Shown: positions 7,641 to 17,182 of the stretch, piece after piece
How the letters are laid out: every line of letters begins with the position of its first letter
Numbering within the stretch: position 1 is the stretch's first letter
The notes under the pieces: model-generated
What the model saw: the letters and a program-made list of their open reading frames with translations, nothing else
Databases searched by the model: none
What the model was told of the DNA's origin: nothing
Translations under genes and position numbers: made by a program
NCBI RefSeq assembly: GCF_002871795.1
Contig: NZ_PNHL01000001.1
Location: 260,755 to 315,667 of the forward strand
DNA length: 54,913 nt
Source of the DNA: Brachybacterium sp. UMB0905
Lineage (GTDB): Bacteria; Actinomycetota; Actinomycetes; Actinomycetales; Dermabacteraceae
Direction: 5' to 3'

Positions 7641-10600
7641 TCAGTCGGCGCGCTCGATGCCGCGCTCGACCTGCATCCGGTACAGGAACGCCGCCATCGC
7701 ATCGCGGTTCACGTCCTGCAGCGGCCGGTAGGTCCCGTCCGACCAGCCGGTGGAGATCCCCTCCTCCTTCATCCAGGCGATCTCCAGCGCGAATTTCGAA
7801 GACCTGGAGACATCGGAGAACGGATCCGTGCTCGGCGCCGAGACCTCCGGCGAGCCCGCGTACCGGTACAGGAACGCCGCCATCGCATCGCGCGCGATCG
7901 GCTGCGTCGGACGGAACGATCCATCCGACCACCCCGTCGTGATGCCCTCCTGATGCGCCCACACGATGGCTGCATAGTGCTCATCTCCCGGCTTCACATC
8001 CGTGAAGGGCGACGATGCCGGAAGGTCCACGGCGGGCTCACCCGCCATCCGATACAGGAAGGCCGCCATCGCGTCTCGGTTCACGCCCTCCAGCGGGCGA
8101 TATGTGCCGTCGGCCCAGCCCTTGGCGATCCCCTCCTCGTAGGCCCACAGCATCGCCGCGAAGTGCTCATCGGACGGGTCCACGTCCACGAACGGCGAGA
8201 CCGGGGCGGGCGCTTCGGCGACCGGGAATGTCACGGTCAGGGTGCGGGTGTGCTCCACGTCGTTCACGAGCACCGCGACGGTCGCGAGGGTGGTCGCGTA
8301 GCCGCCGGTGAGCTCGAGGTCATCGGTCAGTGGCACCACCTCGCCGTCCACGATGGCGCGGTCCAGCACCGTGACCTGACCGCTGCCGTTCACCGCCACC
8401 GCATCAGCGGCACCGGCATCCTGCGCATCGCCCAGGTAGGCACCGTCCTGAGCGGACCAGCGCACGGACACCGGCCAGGAGGCCGGCACGGAACGGTCGT
8501 CCTGCAGCACCGAGGCCTGCAGCTGTGCGACCTGGCCGGGGCGCAGTGCCCACGGGCCCAGGATCTTGATGTCCTCGACGAAGGGGTTGACCTCGACGTC
8601 GAGCCACGTGCCATGGTTGTCGCGCCACAGCCCCTGCGAGGGGTCGATGCCCAGCATCGTCCAGCCCGAGAACCCGCCGCGCCCGGGGGTGGAGCTCGGG
8701 GACTTGCCGGCGTTGCCGTTGACGACGTGGGTGACACCGTCAACCTGGTAGACGTCGAACGCTCCCACCCCGGCGCCGAGCACCACGGTGGATTTCCCAG
8801 CCGCCTGCAGCTCCGCGGTCCACTTCTCGATCATCGCCGCGTCCTGCGGGTCTCGCAGCGCCGACTGATCCAGGATCGCATCGCGCGTGGGGTGGTGCAT
8901 CGCGAGCACGACACCGGTGATGGAGTCGTCCTCGGCGGCCGCGTCGAGCTGTTCGCGCAGGAACTGCACCTGCTCCGGCATGTGCGAGATGATGTACGGC
9001 GCCGAGTTCAGGGTGATGATCCGGGTGCTGTCCACATCGGTGACCGTGTACAGGTCGCCGAACGCGTCCTGCCACGGCCCTAGGTCCTCGGCCTTCATCG
9101 CCTCATGGTTGCCGGGGACGTACTGCCACGGGATGCCGGAGTCGCCGAGCTCCTCATCGAGCACCCGCTGGGCGAGCTCGATATCGTCCACCTCGCCCTC
9201 GTCGACGAAGTCACCCAGGATGATGATCCGGTCCGGCGCTTCGGCGACGAGTTCTCGTAGGCCCTCCCGTGCGGTCTGCACGAGTGCTGAATCCGGGTTC
9301 TCCCCCACGAACTGCAGATCAGAGATCACGGCGATGCGCAGCGGTTTGTCGTCGACCGATCCGGCCGGGGAGACCGCGGGGTCGTGGTAGATGGTGCCGC
9401 TGGGCATTTCGACCTCGGGAGCGCCGTGCGCCACCAGATCGCTGAACGCCACGGAGCCCTCGTACTGCTTGCGCGAGCCGGTCTCCATCAGCCGCACCCG
9501 CTGCAGGGTCAGCGGATAGGCGGTGCCGGCGGGGATGTCGAAGCTGACGGTCTGCCAGCCCTCAAAGGTGACGTACTGCGGAGCGGAGGCATTCACCTGG
9601 ACGGTGGAGCCGTCACCGGCGCGCATCTGCAGGCGCGGCCAGGCACCGGTGCCGTCGCCGCGCATCTGCATGGTGATCCGCGTGGGCTGGCCCTCGATCT
9701 CGATCCCCCCGCCGGGCGCCACAGCGTAGGAGCCGCGGGTCCCGGTGGACTGGGTGAAGTCGTGGTTCAGCTCGATCGCCGTATCACCCTCAGGATCCTC
9801 GACCACCGCCAGCGAACCGGTGGCGCGATCCGACGCATGCGCCCACTGCGCGGCATCGGCCAGGTCCGTGATCGGAGCGGAGGAGGAGCCGACGGTGACC
9901 GGAATCTGGATGCGATGCTCGCCGACCGTGAAGGTCAGGACCGTGGAGCCGGAGTCGATCGTCGCACCGATGACGAGGGTGTTCCCGTCCAGCGGTTCGA
10001 CGGTGTATCCCTCGGGGACGTCCACGTCGATATCGCGCACATCGATCGGAGCGGCGTATCCATCGCTGTCGTAGCCGGTCAGGGCGAGAGTTCCGGTCTG
10101 GTCGGCGTTCTCCAGACTGATGGTGAGGGAGGAGGAGGTCAGGCGGGCCAGGTCGCCCAGGACCTCCATATCCAGCGTTCCTTCGGCGCCACCGCCGCTG
10201 ACGCGAACCTGCACCGGACCGCGGGACGCTCCGGTGACCACACCGTCCGCATCCACGCTCGCCCGCGTCGCGTCATCCACGCCCCACTCCTCAGGGCTGC
10301 CCTCGACCGGGGTGAGATGGTCGTCGACGCCGCGGGCCACCAAGTCGCGATGCAGGCCGGGGAACACGCGAGTGGCCCCATCGGCCGCCGTGACCGGGCG
10401 CACCCGGAAGGCATCCAGCTCCCCCGTCCCGGGGGTGATGACCACCCCGATGCCGTTGCCGTCGCTGCGCTCCTTCCCGTCGGAGGGGTCGTTGCGGACC
10501 TCCGGATCCTTCTCGCCGGGCTCGCGGGCGCTGAGGGTGGTGGAGCCGCCGCCGTCGAGGTTCAGCGCGGTGTGGGAGCCCAGCTGGGCCATGAGCTCGC

Positions 10601-11804
10601 CGAGCTCGGTGAGGGTCATGCCGCGCGAGTCAGTGCTGCGGCCGTCCACCACGGCCAGCACCAGACGACGCCCGTCCTGGCTGACGCCGGCCGCGGTGCG
10701 GGGATGCGCGTTGGGGTCCTTGCTGACGACGGCGGCGCCGTCCTGCACCAGGTATGCCCCGGAGCCGATGCCCACCACGGGGTTCGCGAGGTCGGTGAGG
10801 ATCGAGTGCTCGATCTGCACCGAGGCGCCGTCGGGGAGGGATGCGAGCACATCGGCGGCGGGCCCCGGTCGGGCGGCCACCACACGCACGCCCTCGGGGA
10901 TCACCTCGTCCGAGACGGGCTGGCTCCGCATGACCTTGCCCTGGGCATCGACCCACACCTCGATGCCGGACGCCGCAGCGTCGTCGTTGCGGGTCAGACG
11001 CTGATGCTCGCCCCAGTGGTGGGTGAACAGTGCCACCTCATCGCTCTCGATGCCGAGCGGGTTCACGCCGCCCAGCATGAGGGTTTCGCCGCCCGCGACC
11101 ACGCTGCCGCGGGTGATGGCCTCGGTGATCATGGCGACGTTGTCCTCACTGATCATGAGGGCGTTCGGAGCACCATCGGAGGACTTGATCAGACCGTCTT
11201 CCTCGTCGAGCCCGATCCCAATCGGCGCGCCCGAATCGTTGATGTCGAAGAAGTCGCCGTTGACCGCGGCGGCGACGCCCTGGGAGGCGTCGGTCAGCTC
11301 CGTGAGGGTGCCGGTGTCAGCCACCTTCCCGGTGTAGAGGTAGTCCATCGAGACGGCCTCATGCGAGAGATCGATATCCAGCACGGCACCGCGCTGCCAG
11401 CCGCCCGGCTCGAGGCGCTCCCACTGCGTGAGGACCACCCCGGGGCCGATGACCGTCTCTTCCTGCTGGGTGACGACCGCCCGGCCGCCCATCGTCAGGT
11501 CGAGGTATCCGTGTCCGCCGACGATGCTGCCGGGCTCGACATCGGTGTCCGGGGCGCCCGCGGGCAGCGCACCGGGATTGTCGGCCACGGCGACCATGCG
11601 GGGGGCGAGGGTCGGCTCGTCGACCTGGGCATCGGGAGCGGTCGGGTCTGCGGGCGCCGTGACTGTCGGCTCCGGGTCCGTGCTCGGATCGGCGTAGGCG
11701 AGGGGACCGTAGGCGCCCAGGCACCCAGCAGCCAGGGCGAATGTGGCCAGAGAGGCGAGGCGGCGGCGGAGATCGAGGTCAAAGATCGGGCGACGAGTGC
11801 TCAC
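7641..11804 (-). CDS. Secreted phosphodiester glycosidase (NAGPA-like) - metallophosphoesterase fusion with three SLH repeats
   Basis: A 1387-residue multidomain exoenzyme. The GTG at 11804 is chosen because AGGA stands 6 bases upstream and the product begins with a signal peptide (FDLDLRRRLASLATFALA, cleavage near AYA). An NAGPA/DUF2233 domain (about 160-440) has VNGDFF and NLDGGGSTTL. Ig-like and carbohydrate-binding-like regions follow (about 450-800), then a calcineurin-like domain (about 820-1040) with ISDLQF, ILGDFVDEG, PGNHEAM and AMHHPTRD. Where a GHxH motif is expected the chain reads LGAGVGAFDVYQVDG, so one metal ligand set appears absent. Three SLH repeats end the protein (about 1200-1387). 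First gene of the four-gene surface set; only 50 bases separate it from the phosphatase downstream, so co-transcription is likely. Confidence 0.88.
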   Translation of the reverse strand: MSTRRPIFDLDLRRRLASLATFALAAGCLGAYGPLAYADPSTDPEPTVTAPADPTAPDAQVDEPTLAPRMVAVADNPGALPAGAPDTDVEPGSIVGGHGYLDLTMGGRAVVTQQEETVIGPGVVLTQWERLEPGGWQRGAVLDIDLSHEAVSMDYLYTGKVADTGTLTELTDASQGVAAAVNGDFFDINDSGAPIGIGLDEEDGLIKSSDGAPNALMISEDNVAMITEAITRGSVVAGGETLMLGGVNPLGIESDEVALFTHHWGEHQRLTRNDDAAASGIEVWVDAQGKVMRSQPVSDEVIPEGVRVVAARPGPAADVLASLPDGASVQIEHSILTDLANPVVGIGSGAYLVQDGAAVVSKDPNAHPRTAAGVSQDGRRLVLAVVDGRSTDSRGMTLTELGELMAQLGSHTALNLDGGGSTTLSAREPGEKDPEVRNDPSDGKERSDGNGIGVVITPGTGELDAFRVRPVTAADGATRVFPGLHRDLVARGVDDHLTPVEGSPEEWGVDDATRASVDADGVVTGASRGPVQVRVSGGGAEGTLDMEVLGDLARLTSSSLTISLENADQTGTLALTGYDSDGYAAPIDVRDIDVDVPEGYTVEPLDGNTLVIGATIDSGSTVLTFTVGEHRIQIPVTVGSSSAPITDLADAAQWAHASDRATGSLAVVEDPEGDTAIELNHDFTQSTGTRGSYAVAPGGGIEIEGQPTRITMQMRGDGTGAWPRLQMRAGDGSTVQVNASAPQYVTFEGWQTVSFDIPAGTAYPLTLQRVRLMETGSRKQYEGSVAFSDLVAHGAPEVEMPSGTIYHDPAVSPAGSVDDKPLRIAVISDLQFVGENPDSALVQTAREGLRELVAEAPDRIIILGDFVDEGEVDDIELAQRVLDEELGDSGIPWQYVPGNHEAMKAEDLGPWQDAFGDLYTVTDVDSTRIITLNSAPYIISHMPEQVQFLREQLDAAAEDDSITGVVLAMHHPTRDAILDQSALRDPQDAAMIEKWTAELQAAGKSTVVLGAGVGAFDVYQVDGVTHVVNGNAGKSPSSTPGRGGFSGWTMLGIDPSQGLWRDNHGTWLDVEVNPFVEDIKILGPWALRPGQVAQLQASVLQDDRSVPASWPVSVRWSAQDGAYLGDAQDAGAADAVAVNGSGQVTVLDRAIVDGEVVPLTDDLELTGGYATTLATVAVLVNDVEHTRTLTVTFPVAEAPAPVSPFVDVDPSDEHFAAMLWAYEEGIAKGWADGTYRPLEGVNRDAMAAFLYRMAGEPAVDLPASSPFTDVKPGDEHYAAIVWAHQEGITTGWSDGSFRPTQPIARDAMAAFLYRYAGSPEVSAPSTDPFSDVSRSSKFALEIAWMKEEGISTGWSDGTYRPLQDVNRDAMAAFLYRMQVERGIERAD

Positions 11805-12091
11805 GGAAGATCCTTCGCAGGGCAGGACGCAGCTCGTACAACGGGCGCGACGGCGCGGCAGGGCACGAGCGGGCGACGGGGGATGGTAGGGAGCGCGGCA
11901 TTCCTGGCAGACCGCGCATGACCAGTGAAGACGACGCGCGTTACCGGTGGTGATCCCTTCGGTGAACACCATGCGACCCCTTCCGGGCCCCCACACGAAC
12001 ACAGGCCGACGGCGCTTCGCTACGATCGGGAGGCCGCACTCTCCCACCGCCCTCTCCCGCCGCTCTCCCAACCTCCCCGCAGGAGCCCGCC
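11805..12091. other. Divergent intergenic region (SLH enzyme cluster / ndh)
   Basis: 287 bases that must hold the leftward promoter of the SLH enzyme genes and the rightward ndh promoter. I see a plausible rightward -10 (TACGAT at 12021) but no convincing -35, no PHO-box-like direct repeats and no small gene. Confidence 0.6.
12021..12026 (+). promoter_or_regulatory. Candidate -10 of ndh
   Basis: TACGAT matches the actinobacterial TANNNT -10 consensus and would place the transcription start about 55 bases ahead of the ndh start codon. No clear -35 is visible. Confidence 0.35.
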
Positions 12092-13528
12092 ATGGTCATG
12101 CCGTTGTTCAGCCGCCGCCCCACCGTGCCCGCGAAGGACGGCGCGAGCTGGCCGCATGTGATCATCATCGGCGGCGGCTTCGCCGGGGCGCATGCGGTGA
12201 TGGCGCTGCGGGATGTACGAGTGCGGGTGACGCTGATCGACCGCAATGTGTACAAGACCTTCCAGCCGCTGCTCTACCAGGTGGCCACCGCCGGGCTGAA
12301 CCCGGGGGATGTGACGATGTTCCTGCGCGGGCTGAGCCTGAAGGTGCCCAATATGCGCTACCGCCAGGGCGAGGTGGTGGGCGTAGATCCGCAGCGCAAG
12401 GTGGTGCGCCTGGAGGAGGGGCAGGAGGCCCCGCAGGAGCTGGCCTACGACTACCTGCTGCTCGCCAACGGTGCGACCACGACGTTCTTCGGCACTCCGG
12501 GGGCTGAGGAGCACGCGATGCCGATGTACACCCGCAGCCAGGCCCTGGCGATCCGCGACCGGATCTTCTCCGAGCTGGAGCGCTCCTCCCGCGAGGCTGC
12601 GCCCAGCAGCGACCGCCTGCACGTGTGCATCGTGGGCGGCGGCCCCACAGGCGTAGAGATCGCCGGGGCGCTCGCCGACTTCCGGCAGCAGGAGCTGGAC
12701 ATCCTCTATCCCGAGATGGATCCCGGCACACTGCAGATCACCGTGATCCAGCGCGGCCAGGATCTGCTCAAGGGATTCGCCGACACCTACCGCGACTACG
12801 CGGCGCAAGAGCTCGAAGATCGCGGGGTGCTGCTGCGCCTGGGGCATGGCGTCAAGGAAGTGGGCTACGACCACGTGATCCTCGATGACGAGCGGGTGCT
12901 GGAGTCCGATGTGACGATCTGGGCGGCCGGGGTCGCGATCGCCGATGACGTCACGGACTGGGGCTTCCCGCAGGATGACCGCGGCCGGATCATCGTCGAC
13001 GAGCATCTGCAGGTGCAGGGCTTCCCGGGTGTGTATGCGGCCGGGGATGTGGCCGGCGGGGAGCATGCCCTGCCGCAGCTCGCCCAGCCCGCGATCCAGA
13101 CGGGGCAGGGGGCGGCCCGCTCGATCGCCGCCGACGTGGCCGGTAAGCCCGCCCGGCCCTTCCGCTACCGGAACCTCGGCACGATGGCCACGATCGGCCG
13201 CCACGCCGCGATCGCGGAGCTGCCGTTCCCGCTGATCAAAGGGCTCTCCGGCTCCATCGGCTGGTTCTCCTGGCTGGGTGTGCACATCACGAAGATGATC
13301 GGGCACCGCAATCAGCGGGCAGTGGCGATGAACCTGCTGTCGCTGTACGGCGGCACGCGCGCCACGCATCAGCCGAACCCGGTGGTCGGCGAGGTGGATT
13401 CGCTCGAGGCCGCGCGCGTGTTCGAGGCGGAGGCCCAGGCGCGGAAGTTCGGCCGCGGCGCCGGAGCCCGCGAGGACTCCGATCAGGTCATCGAGGGGCG
13501 CGACGGCGAGGCGCCCGAGCCCCGATGA
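12092..13528 (+). CDS. ndh: Type II NADH dehydrogenase (NAD(P)/FAD-dependent oxidoreductase)
   Basis: Single-subunit, non-proton-pumping NADH:quinone oxidoreductase of the respiratory chain, 478 residues, acting at the inner face of the membrane. AGGAG sits 7 bases before the ATG. The N-terminal FAD-binding Rossmann motif is HVIIIGGGFAGAHAV (about 22-36), followed by the conserved FQPLLYQVATAGL. The second nucleotide-binding motif for NADH is CIVGGGPTGVEIAGAL (about 175-190). A later FAD contact lies in GVYAAGDVAGGEHALPQLAQ. The C-terminal region with the amphipathic membrane-binding segment follows (GWFSWLGVHI). Transcribed alone; its last 41 bases overlap the end of the convergent transglutaminase gene. 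Confidence 0.92.
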   Translation: MVMPLFSRRPTVPAKDGASWPHVIIIGGGFAGAHAVMALRDVRVRVTLIDRNVYKTFQPLLYQVATAGLNPGDVTMFLRGLSLKVPNMRYRQGEVVGVDPQRKVVRLEEGQEAPQELAYDYLLLANGATTTFFGTPGAEEHAMPMYTRSQALAIRDRIFSELERSSREAAPSSDRLHVCIVGGGPTGVEIAGALADFRQQELDILYPEMDPGTLQITVIQRGQDLLKGFADTYRDYAAQELEDRGVLLRLGHGVKEVGYDHVILDDERVLESDVTIWAAGVAIADDVTDWGFPQDDRGRIIVDEHLQVQGFPGVYAAGDVAGGEHALPQLAQPAIQTGQGAARSIAADVAGKPARPFRYRNLGTMATIGRHAAIAELPFPLIKGLSGSIGWFSWLGVHITKMIGHRNQRAVAMNLLSLYGGTRATHQPNPVVGEVDSLEAARVFEAEAQARKFGRGAGAREDSDQVIEGRDGEAPEPR

Positions 13529-15917
13529 GCGCCAGGAGGCGGTCCACGTCCTCCCGCAGAGGGCCGACGGGGTCCGCCTCCCGGGCTTGCTCCGCACCGT
13601 CGGCGTTCTCCGGGCCGACGGGCGGTGCGTACAGCGCGTCGCTGCGGGCGGCGGCCAGGCGTGCGGCCGCATCACGATCGGCGTCTCCCACGGTGATGCC
13701 GCGCGCGGCGATCTGATCCAGCAGGTCGCTCAGAGCCACGGAGGGTGGCAGCGCAGGATCGAGCTGGAGCCCCCCGGCCCCGCGGCGGGCGGTGGCCTGC
13801 TGGATCTCGCCCCAGGCCAGCTGGGCGGCCTCGCGCCGGCGCGCCTGCGCCGGACCGTCGGCCCCGCCCGCTCGCGCCCAGGCCTGCTCCCGCGCGGTGC
13901 GGGACCGTGCCCGGACGGCCAGCCAGCCCAGCACCGCGGAGAGCGCCGCAAGGATCAGCAGGCCGCTCCCCCAGGCAAGGCTCGAGCCCTCACGCCGGGG
14001 CCCCGACTCCCCGTCGGCACTCCCCTGCGGTGTCGTCGTCTCCTCCGCGCTCGTGCTCGGGTCCTCGGACTCGGACTCCTCACTGGTCTCAGACTCCTCG
14101 GGGGCCTCCGGAACCTGCGGCTCGGGCGCGGTCGTGGACCCGGCATCCGGGGTGTCCGGCTCGGGCTCGCCTCCCTCGGGGGTGCTGAGGGGTGCGGGCT
14201 GGATGGCGCCTCCCGCGGCCGCCGGGGTGGGTTCGAAGCGCACCCAGCCGATCTGGGGGCCGAACCACACCTCCGGCCAGGCGTGCGCATTCGCGGTCGT
14301 GACCACGTACTCGTCCCCGTCGGCCGTGCCCGGTGTGAAACCGATGACCACCCGGGTGGGGTAGCCCTGGGCGATCATCATCAGAGCGAAGGTCGCGGCG
14401 AACTGCTCGCAGTACCCGATCCGCTCCTCGAGGAAGGATTCCAGCGGGTCCTGCCCGGGCGGGGTGCGGACCGTGAGGGAGTAGCCGAAGGAGCTGCGGA
14501 AGTACTGCTGGAAGGCGAGTGCCGTGTCGTAGGCGGTGTCGGCGCCCGTCTCCTCGACGACCTGGGCGGCGAGGTCGGCGGCGGGCTGCGGGACCTCGTC
14601 GGGGTCGATATAGCCGCTCTCGAAGGGGGCTGCGAGCACCCCCGGATTCACGGCGCGCAGGTCATCGGGGGTGAAGGGGTTCGTCTCGGCCCCCACCCAG
14701 TACGTCTGTCCTGAGAGGGTGAGGTTGCGCCCGGAGACCAGGATTTGCCCGGCCCCCTGCCGCACGTACATGGCGTTCTCGAGCCGCGGCTGATCGGCGG
14801 CGATGGCGCGCACCGCATCGGGGGCCGGGAGGCGGCCACCGCCCATGTCGGTGGGCTCGATCATGTAGGTGACCAGCTCGCCGCCCCCGATCGGAGAGCC
14901 GGTATCGCGTGCCGCGGAGAACTCGCTGCCGAGGTCGTCGTCGGGATGCGTCGCGCCATCGGCGGTGAACGCCTCCCCGTCGAAGCGGTTCAGAGTGTTC
15001 ATCCGCAGATAGGAGGGTTCGGCGGCGTCGGTGGAAAAGCGCAGCACCTCCGTGGAATCCGGCTGCAGGAGACTGCGGCGCACCGAGACGTCATCGTCGA
15101 TCATCACCGGTCCGAGCGCCGGCCCCACCCCCGATCCCTGCTTCACGGTGTCCAGGTTCACGGGGAAGCGCGTGGCGGTGAGGACAGGCAGACGTTGGGC
15201 GAGCCCGGGGGTCAGGGCCGCCACGAGGCCGACGCACAGCGCCGCCGCCCCCAGGGTCAGCAGCGGGCGAGGCAGCGGCCCGGCCTGGGGGCGAGGATCG
15301 CCCGCGAGGTAGCGCGGATCCCCGTGCAGGGTGCGGGTCAGCAGGATCAGGGTGGCGCCGAGGATTGGGCCGGTGACCGCCCAGCCGGTGACGCCGCCGG
15401 GATGGTGCAGCGCCGGCAGCGCAATCGCGCCCAGCAGGGCGAGCGCCACCGGGGTGTGCCAGCCCAGGTCCAGGTAGGCGAGGTCCAGGATCAGCACCAG
15501 CAGCGCCAACAGGGCGACGACGAGCACGGTGCCCGGGCCCTGCAGCTGCACGGGCGCCACCCCGGTGGCGAGCTCCGCGATCCCGGCGCGCAGAATCTGC
15601 GGCTGCGCGGCGAGCAGACCGCGCAGTCCCTCGGCACCCTCCAGCAGCCCCTGGCTCAGTTCGAGCCAGGCCAGCAGAGCGACGACGAGCAGGCCCTGCA
15701 GCACCGGGACCAGCAGCGGTCGCGGCACGATCACGCGCAGTACCACCCCGCCGCCGATCACGACGACGGACGGCAGCAGGATCCGGGCGAACCAGGCGCC
15801 GTCGGCGATGAGCAGATCCAGCGGCGCAGCAGCCAGCAGCACCGCGAGCATCAGCAGCAGCGCCCTGCCCACCAGGTGCGCACCGGTCAGGGCGGGGCGG
15901 CCCAGCAGGGGGCTCAT
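13488..15917 (-). CDS. TgpA-like membrane transglutaminase-domain protein (DUF3488/DUF4129)
   Basis: 809-residue membrane protein, last gene of a MoxR-DUF58-transglutaminase operon. The N-terminal third (about 15-230) holds several hydrophobic segments (LLLMLAVLLAAAPLDLLI and others). An extracellular part carries the transglutaminase-like core with the Cys of GYCEQFAATFAL and the His of NAHAWPEVWF, followed by WVRFEPTP. A low-complexity E/S/T-rich stretch and one more membrane segment (about 655-675) lead to a cytoplasmic DUF4129-like tail. The ATG overlaps the stop of the DUF58 gene (ATGA). Proteins of this operon type are linked to envelope protein processing, but the substrate is unknown. 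Convergently overlaps ndh by 41 bases. Confidence 0.88.
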   Translation of the reverse strand: MSPLLGRPALTGAHLVGRALLLMLAVLLAAAPLDLLIADGAWFARILLPSVVVIGGGVVLRVIVPRPLLVPVLQGLLVVALLAWLELSQGLLEGAEGLRGLLAAQPQILRAGIAELATGVAPVQLQGPGTVLVVALLALLVLILDLAYLDLGWHTPVALALLGAIALPALHHPGGVTGWAVTGPILGATLILLTRTLHGDPRYLAGDPRPQAGPLPRPLLTLGAAALCVGLVAALTPGLAQRLPVLTATRFPVNLDTVKQGSGVGPALGPVMIDDDVSVRRSLLQPDSTEVLRFSTDAAEPSYLRMNTLNRFDGEAFTADGATHPDDDLGSEFSAARDTGSPIGGGELVTYMIEPTDMGGGRLPAPDAVRAIAADQPRLENAMYVRQGAGQILVSGRNLTLSGQTYWVGAETNPFTPDDLRAVNPGVLAAPFESGYIDPDEVPQPAADLAAQVVEETGADTAYDTALAFQQYFRSSFGYSLTVRTPPGQDPLESFLEERIGYCEQFAATFALMMIAQGYPTRVVIGFTPGTADGDEYVVTTANAHAWPEVWFGPQIGWVRFEPTPAAAGGAIQPAPLSTPEGGEPEPDTPDAGSTTAPEPQVPEAPEESETSEESESEDPSTSAEETTTPQGSADGESGPRREGSSLAWGSGLLILAALSAVLGWLAVRARSRTAREQAWARAGGADGPAQARRREAAQLAWGEIQQATARRGAGGLQLDPALPPSVALSDLLDQIAARGITVGDADRDAAARLAAARSDALYAPPVGPENADGAEQAREADPVGPLREDVDRLLALIGARAPRRRAPR

Positions 15918-17182
15918 CGGCGCACCTCATGATCCGGTGCGGTGACTGCCAGGAGGGCATCCAGCGCGTGGCCGGTGCTGCCGCGCACGAGCTCCCAGGC
16001 CCCGCGGCGGCCGCGCACCGGCTCGGCTGCGGGCTCTGGGGCCGACGGGTCCGCGGGCTCTGGGGCAAGAGCCAGGGCGATGCGGCGGGCGGCGCGGCCG
16101 GCGAAACGGTCGAGGTCCAGGCCCGCGAACGGCTCCCGGTCATCGATGCCGAGGGCGATCGCGTAGGCGGTGTGCCCGGCGGCGTGGTCACGTCCGCGTC
16201 CGCTCGCGGGGTCGTCGTCGAAGCCGGTATCGGCGAGGGCCAGCAGGCCCGTACGGGCGGCGAGGGCATCGGCTTCGGTGCGCAGCGGGGAGCCGGTGCT
16301 GCGGCCATCACGCCCGGGGGTGCGGGTGATCTCATCGCCGGAGGCGTCCAGCACACGGGTCTCCCAGCCGGCCTGGCTGAGAGCCTGCAGGAGACTCGCC
16401 GCATGGGAGACCAGGCGGTCCTCGAGGGCGGGGGTGAGCGCGGTACGACCGGTGGTGTCCAGGATGATCACGGCACTCCGGGCGGAGGCAGGCTCCTCCT
16501 CGCGGGTCATGAGGCGGCCGGTGCGGGCGCTCGCACGCCAGTGGACGCGGCGGATGTCGTCCCCGGTGGCATAGGGGCGGGCAAGGGGCCCGATCTCCCC
16601 GGGTCCGGCCGCGCCGTGCGCCTCCGTTCCTGCCTCGGCGGCGATCCCGGCGCGGCGCAGGGCGGGGGCGCTGATCTGCTCCACGGCGGGCAGGCCGATC
16701 AGCTGCAGGTCATCGGTCTCGGTGCGGCGCAGGTGCAGCACGCCGAGGAGGTCGCGCACCAGGATGCTGCGCGGCCCCAGGGGGTGGGTGCCGCGACGTT
16801 CGACGGCGAGCAGGTGGTCCATGCGCGGCCCGAGCGGCAGATCGCCCTGCCCGCCGAGCGCCGCCGGGAGGTGCTCGCGCACCACGCCGCGGCCGAGCGG
16901 CAGGATCGTGATCGGGGCGCGCGCGGCCAGGCGCAGCCGCACCCGGGCCGTGCCCCCGGCGGGCACGGCGTCATCGAGCAGCTCGCGCCGCAGGTGCAGG
17001 CCGGGGCTGATCACGGCCATGCACAGGGCGCCGAGCAGCAGAATCAGCAGCAGCGCGGCGGCGATCTGGCGGGCTGCGACCAGGCCCGTGATGTCACCGG
17101 CAAGCCACAGCAACGGCGCGGCCACGGCCAGGACGATGCCACGGCCGGTGGGCCGCAGCACGGTGCCGGGGCGCGGGGTCAC
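15914..17182 (-). CDS. DUF58 domain-containing protein
   Basis: 422-residue protein, middle gene of the MoxR operon. The GTG at 17182 is selected because it overlaps the upstream stop codon (GTGA) and opens straight into the family's N-terminus of two hydrophobic segments (IVLAVAAPLLWLAGD and IAAALLLILLLGAL); a longer frame exists but would intrude into the ATPase gene. The DUF58 signature appears as GDDIRRVHWRASARTGRLMT near residue 235, followed by a von-Willebrand-A-like fold (VIILDTTGR). DUF58 proteins act with MoxR ATPases, perhaps as chaperone partners for metal insertion or envelope assembly; the role here is inferred from this context. Confidence 0.9.
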   Translation of the reverse strand: MTPRPGTVLRPTGRGIVLAVAAPLLWLAGDITGLVAARQIAAALLLILLLGALCMAVISPGLHLRRELLDDAVPAGGTARVRLRLAARAPITILPLGRGVVREHLPAALGGQGDLPLGPRMDHLLAVERRGTHPLGPRSILVRDLLGVLHLRRTETDDLQLIGLPAVEQISAPALRRAGIAAEAGTEAHGAAGPGEIGPLARPYATGDDIRRVHWRASARTGRLMTREEEPASARSAVIILDTTGRTALTPALEDRLVSHAASLLQALSQAGWETRVLDASGDEITRTPGRDGRSTGSPLRTEADALAARTGLLALADTGFDDDPASGRGRDHAAGHTAYAIALGIDDREPFAGLDLDRFAGRAARRIALALAPEPADPSAPEPAAEPVRGRRGAWELVRGSTGHALDALLAVTAPDHEVRR

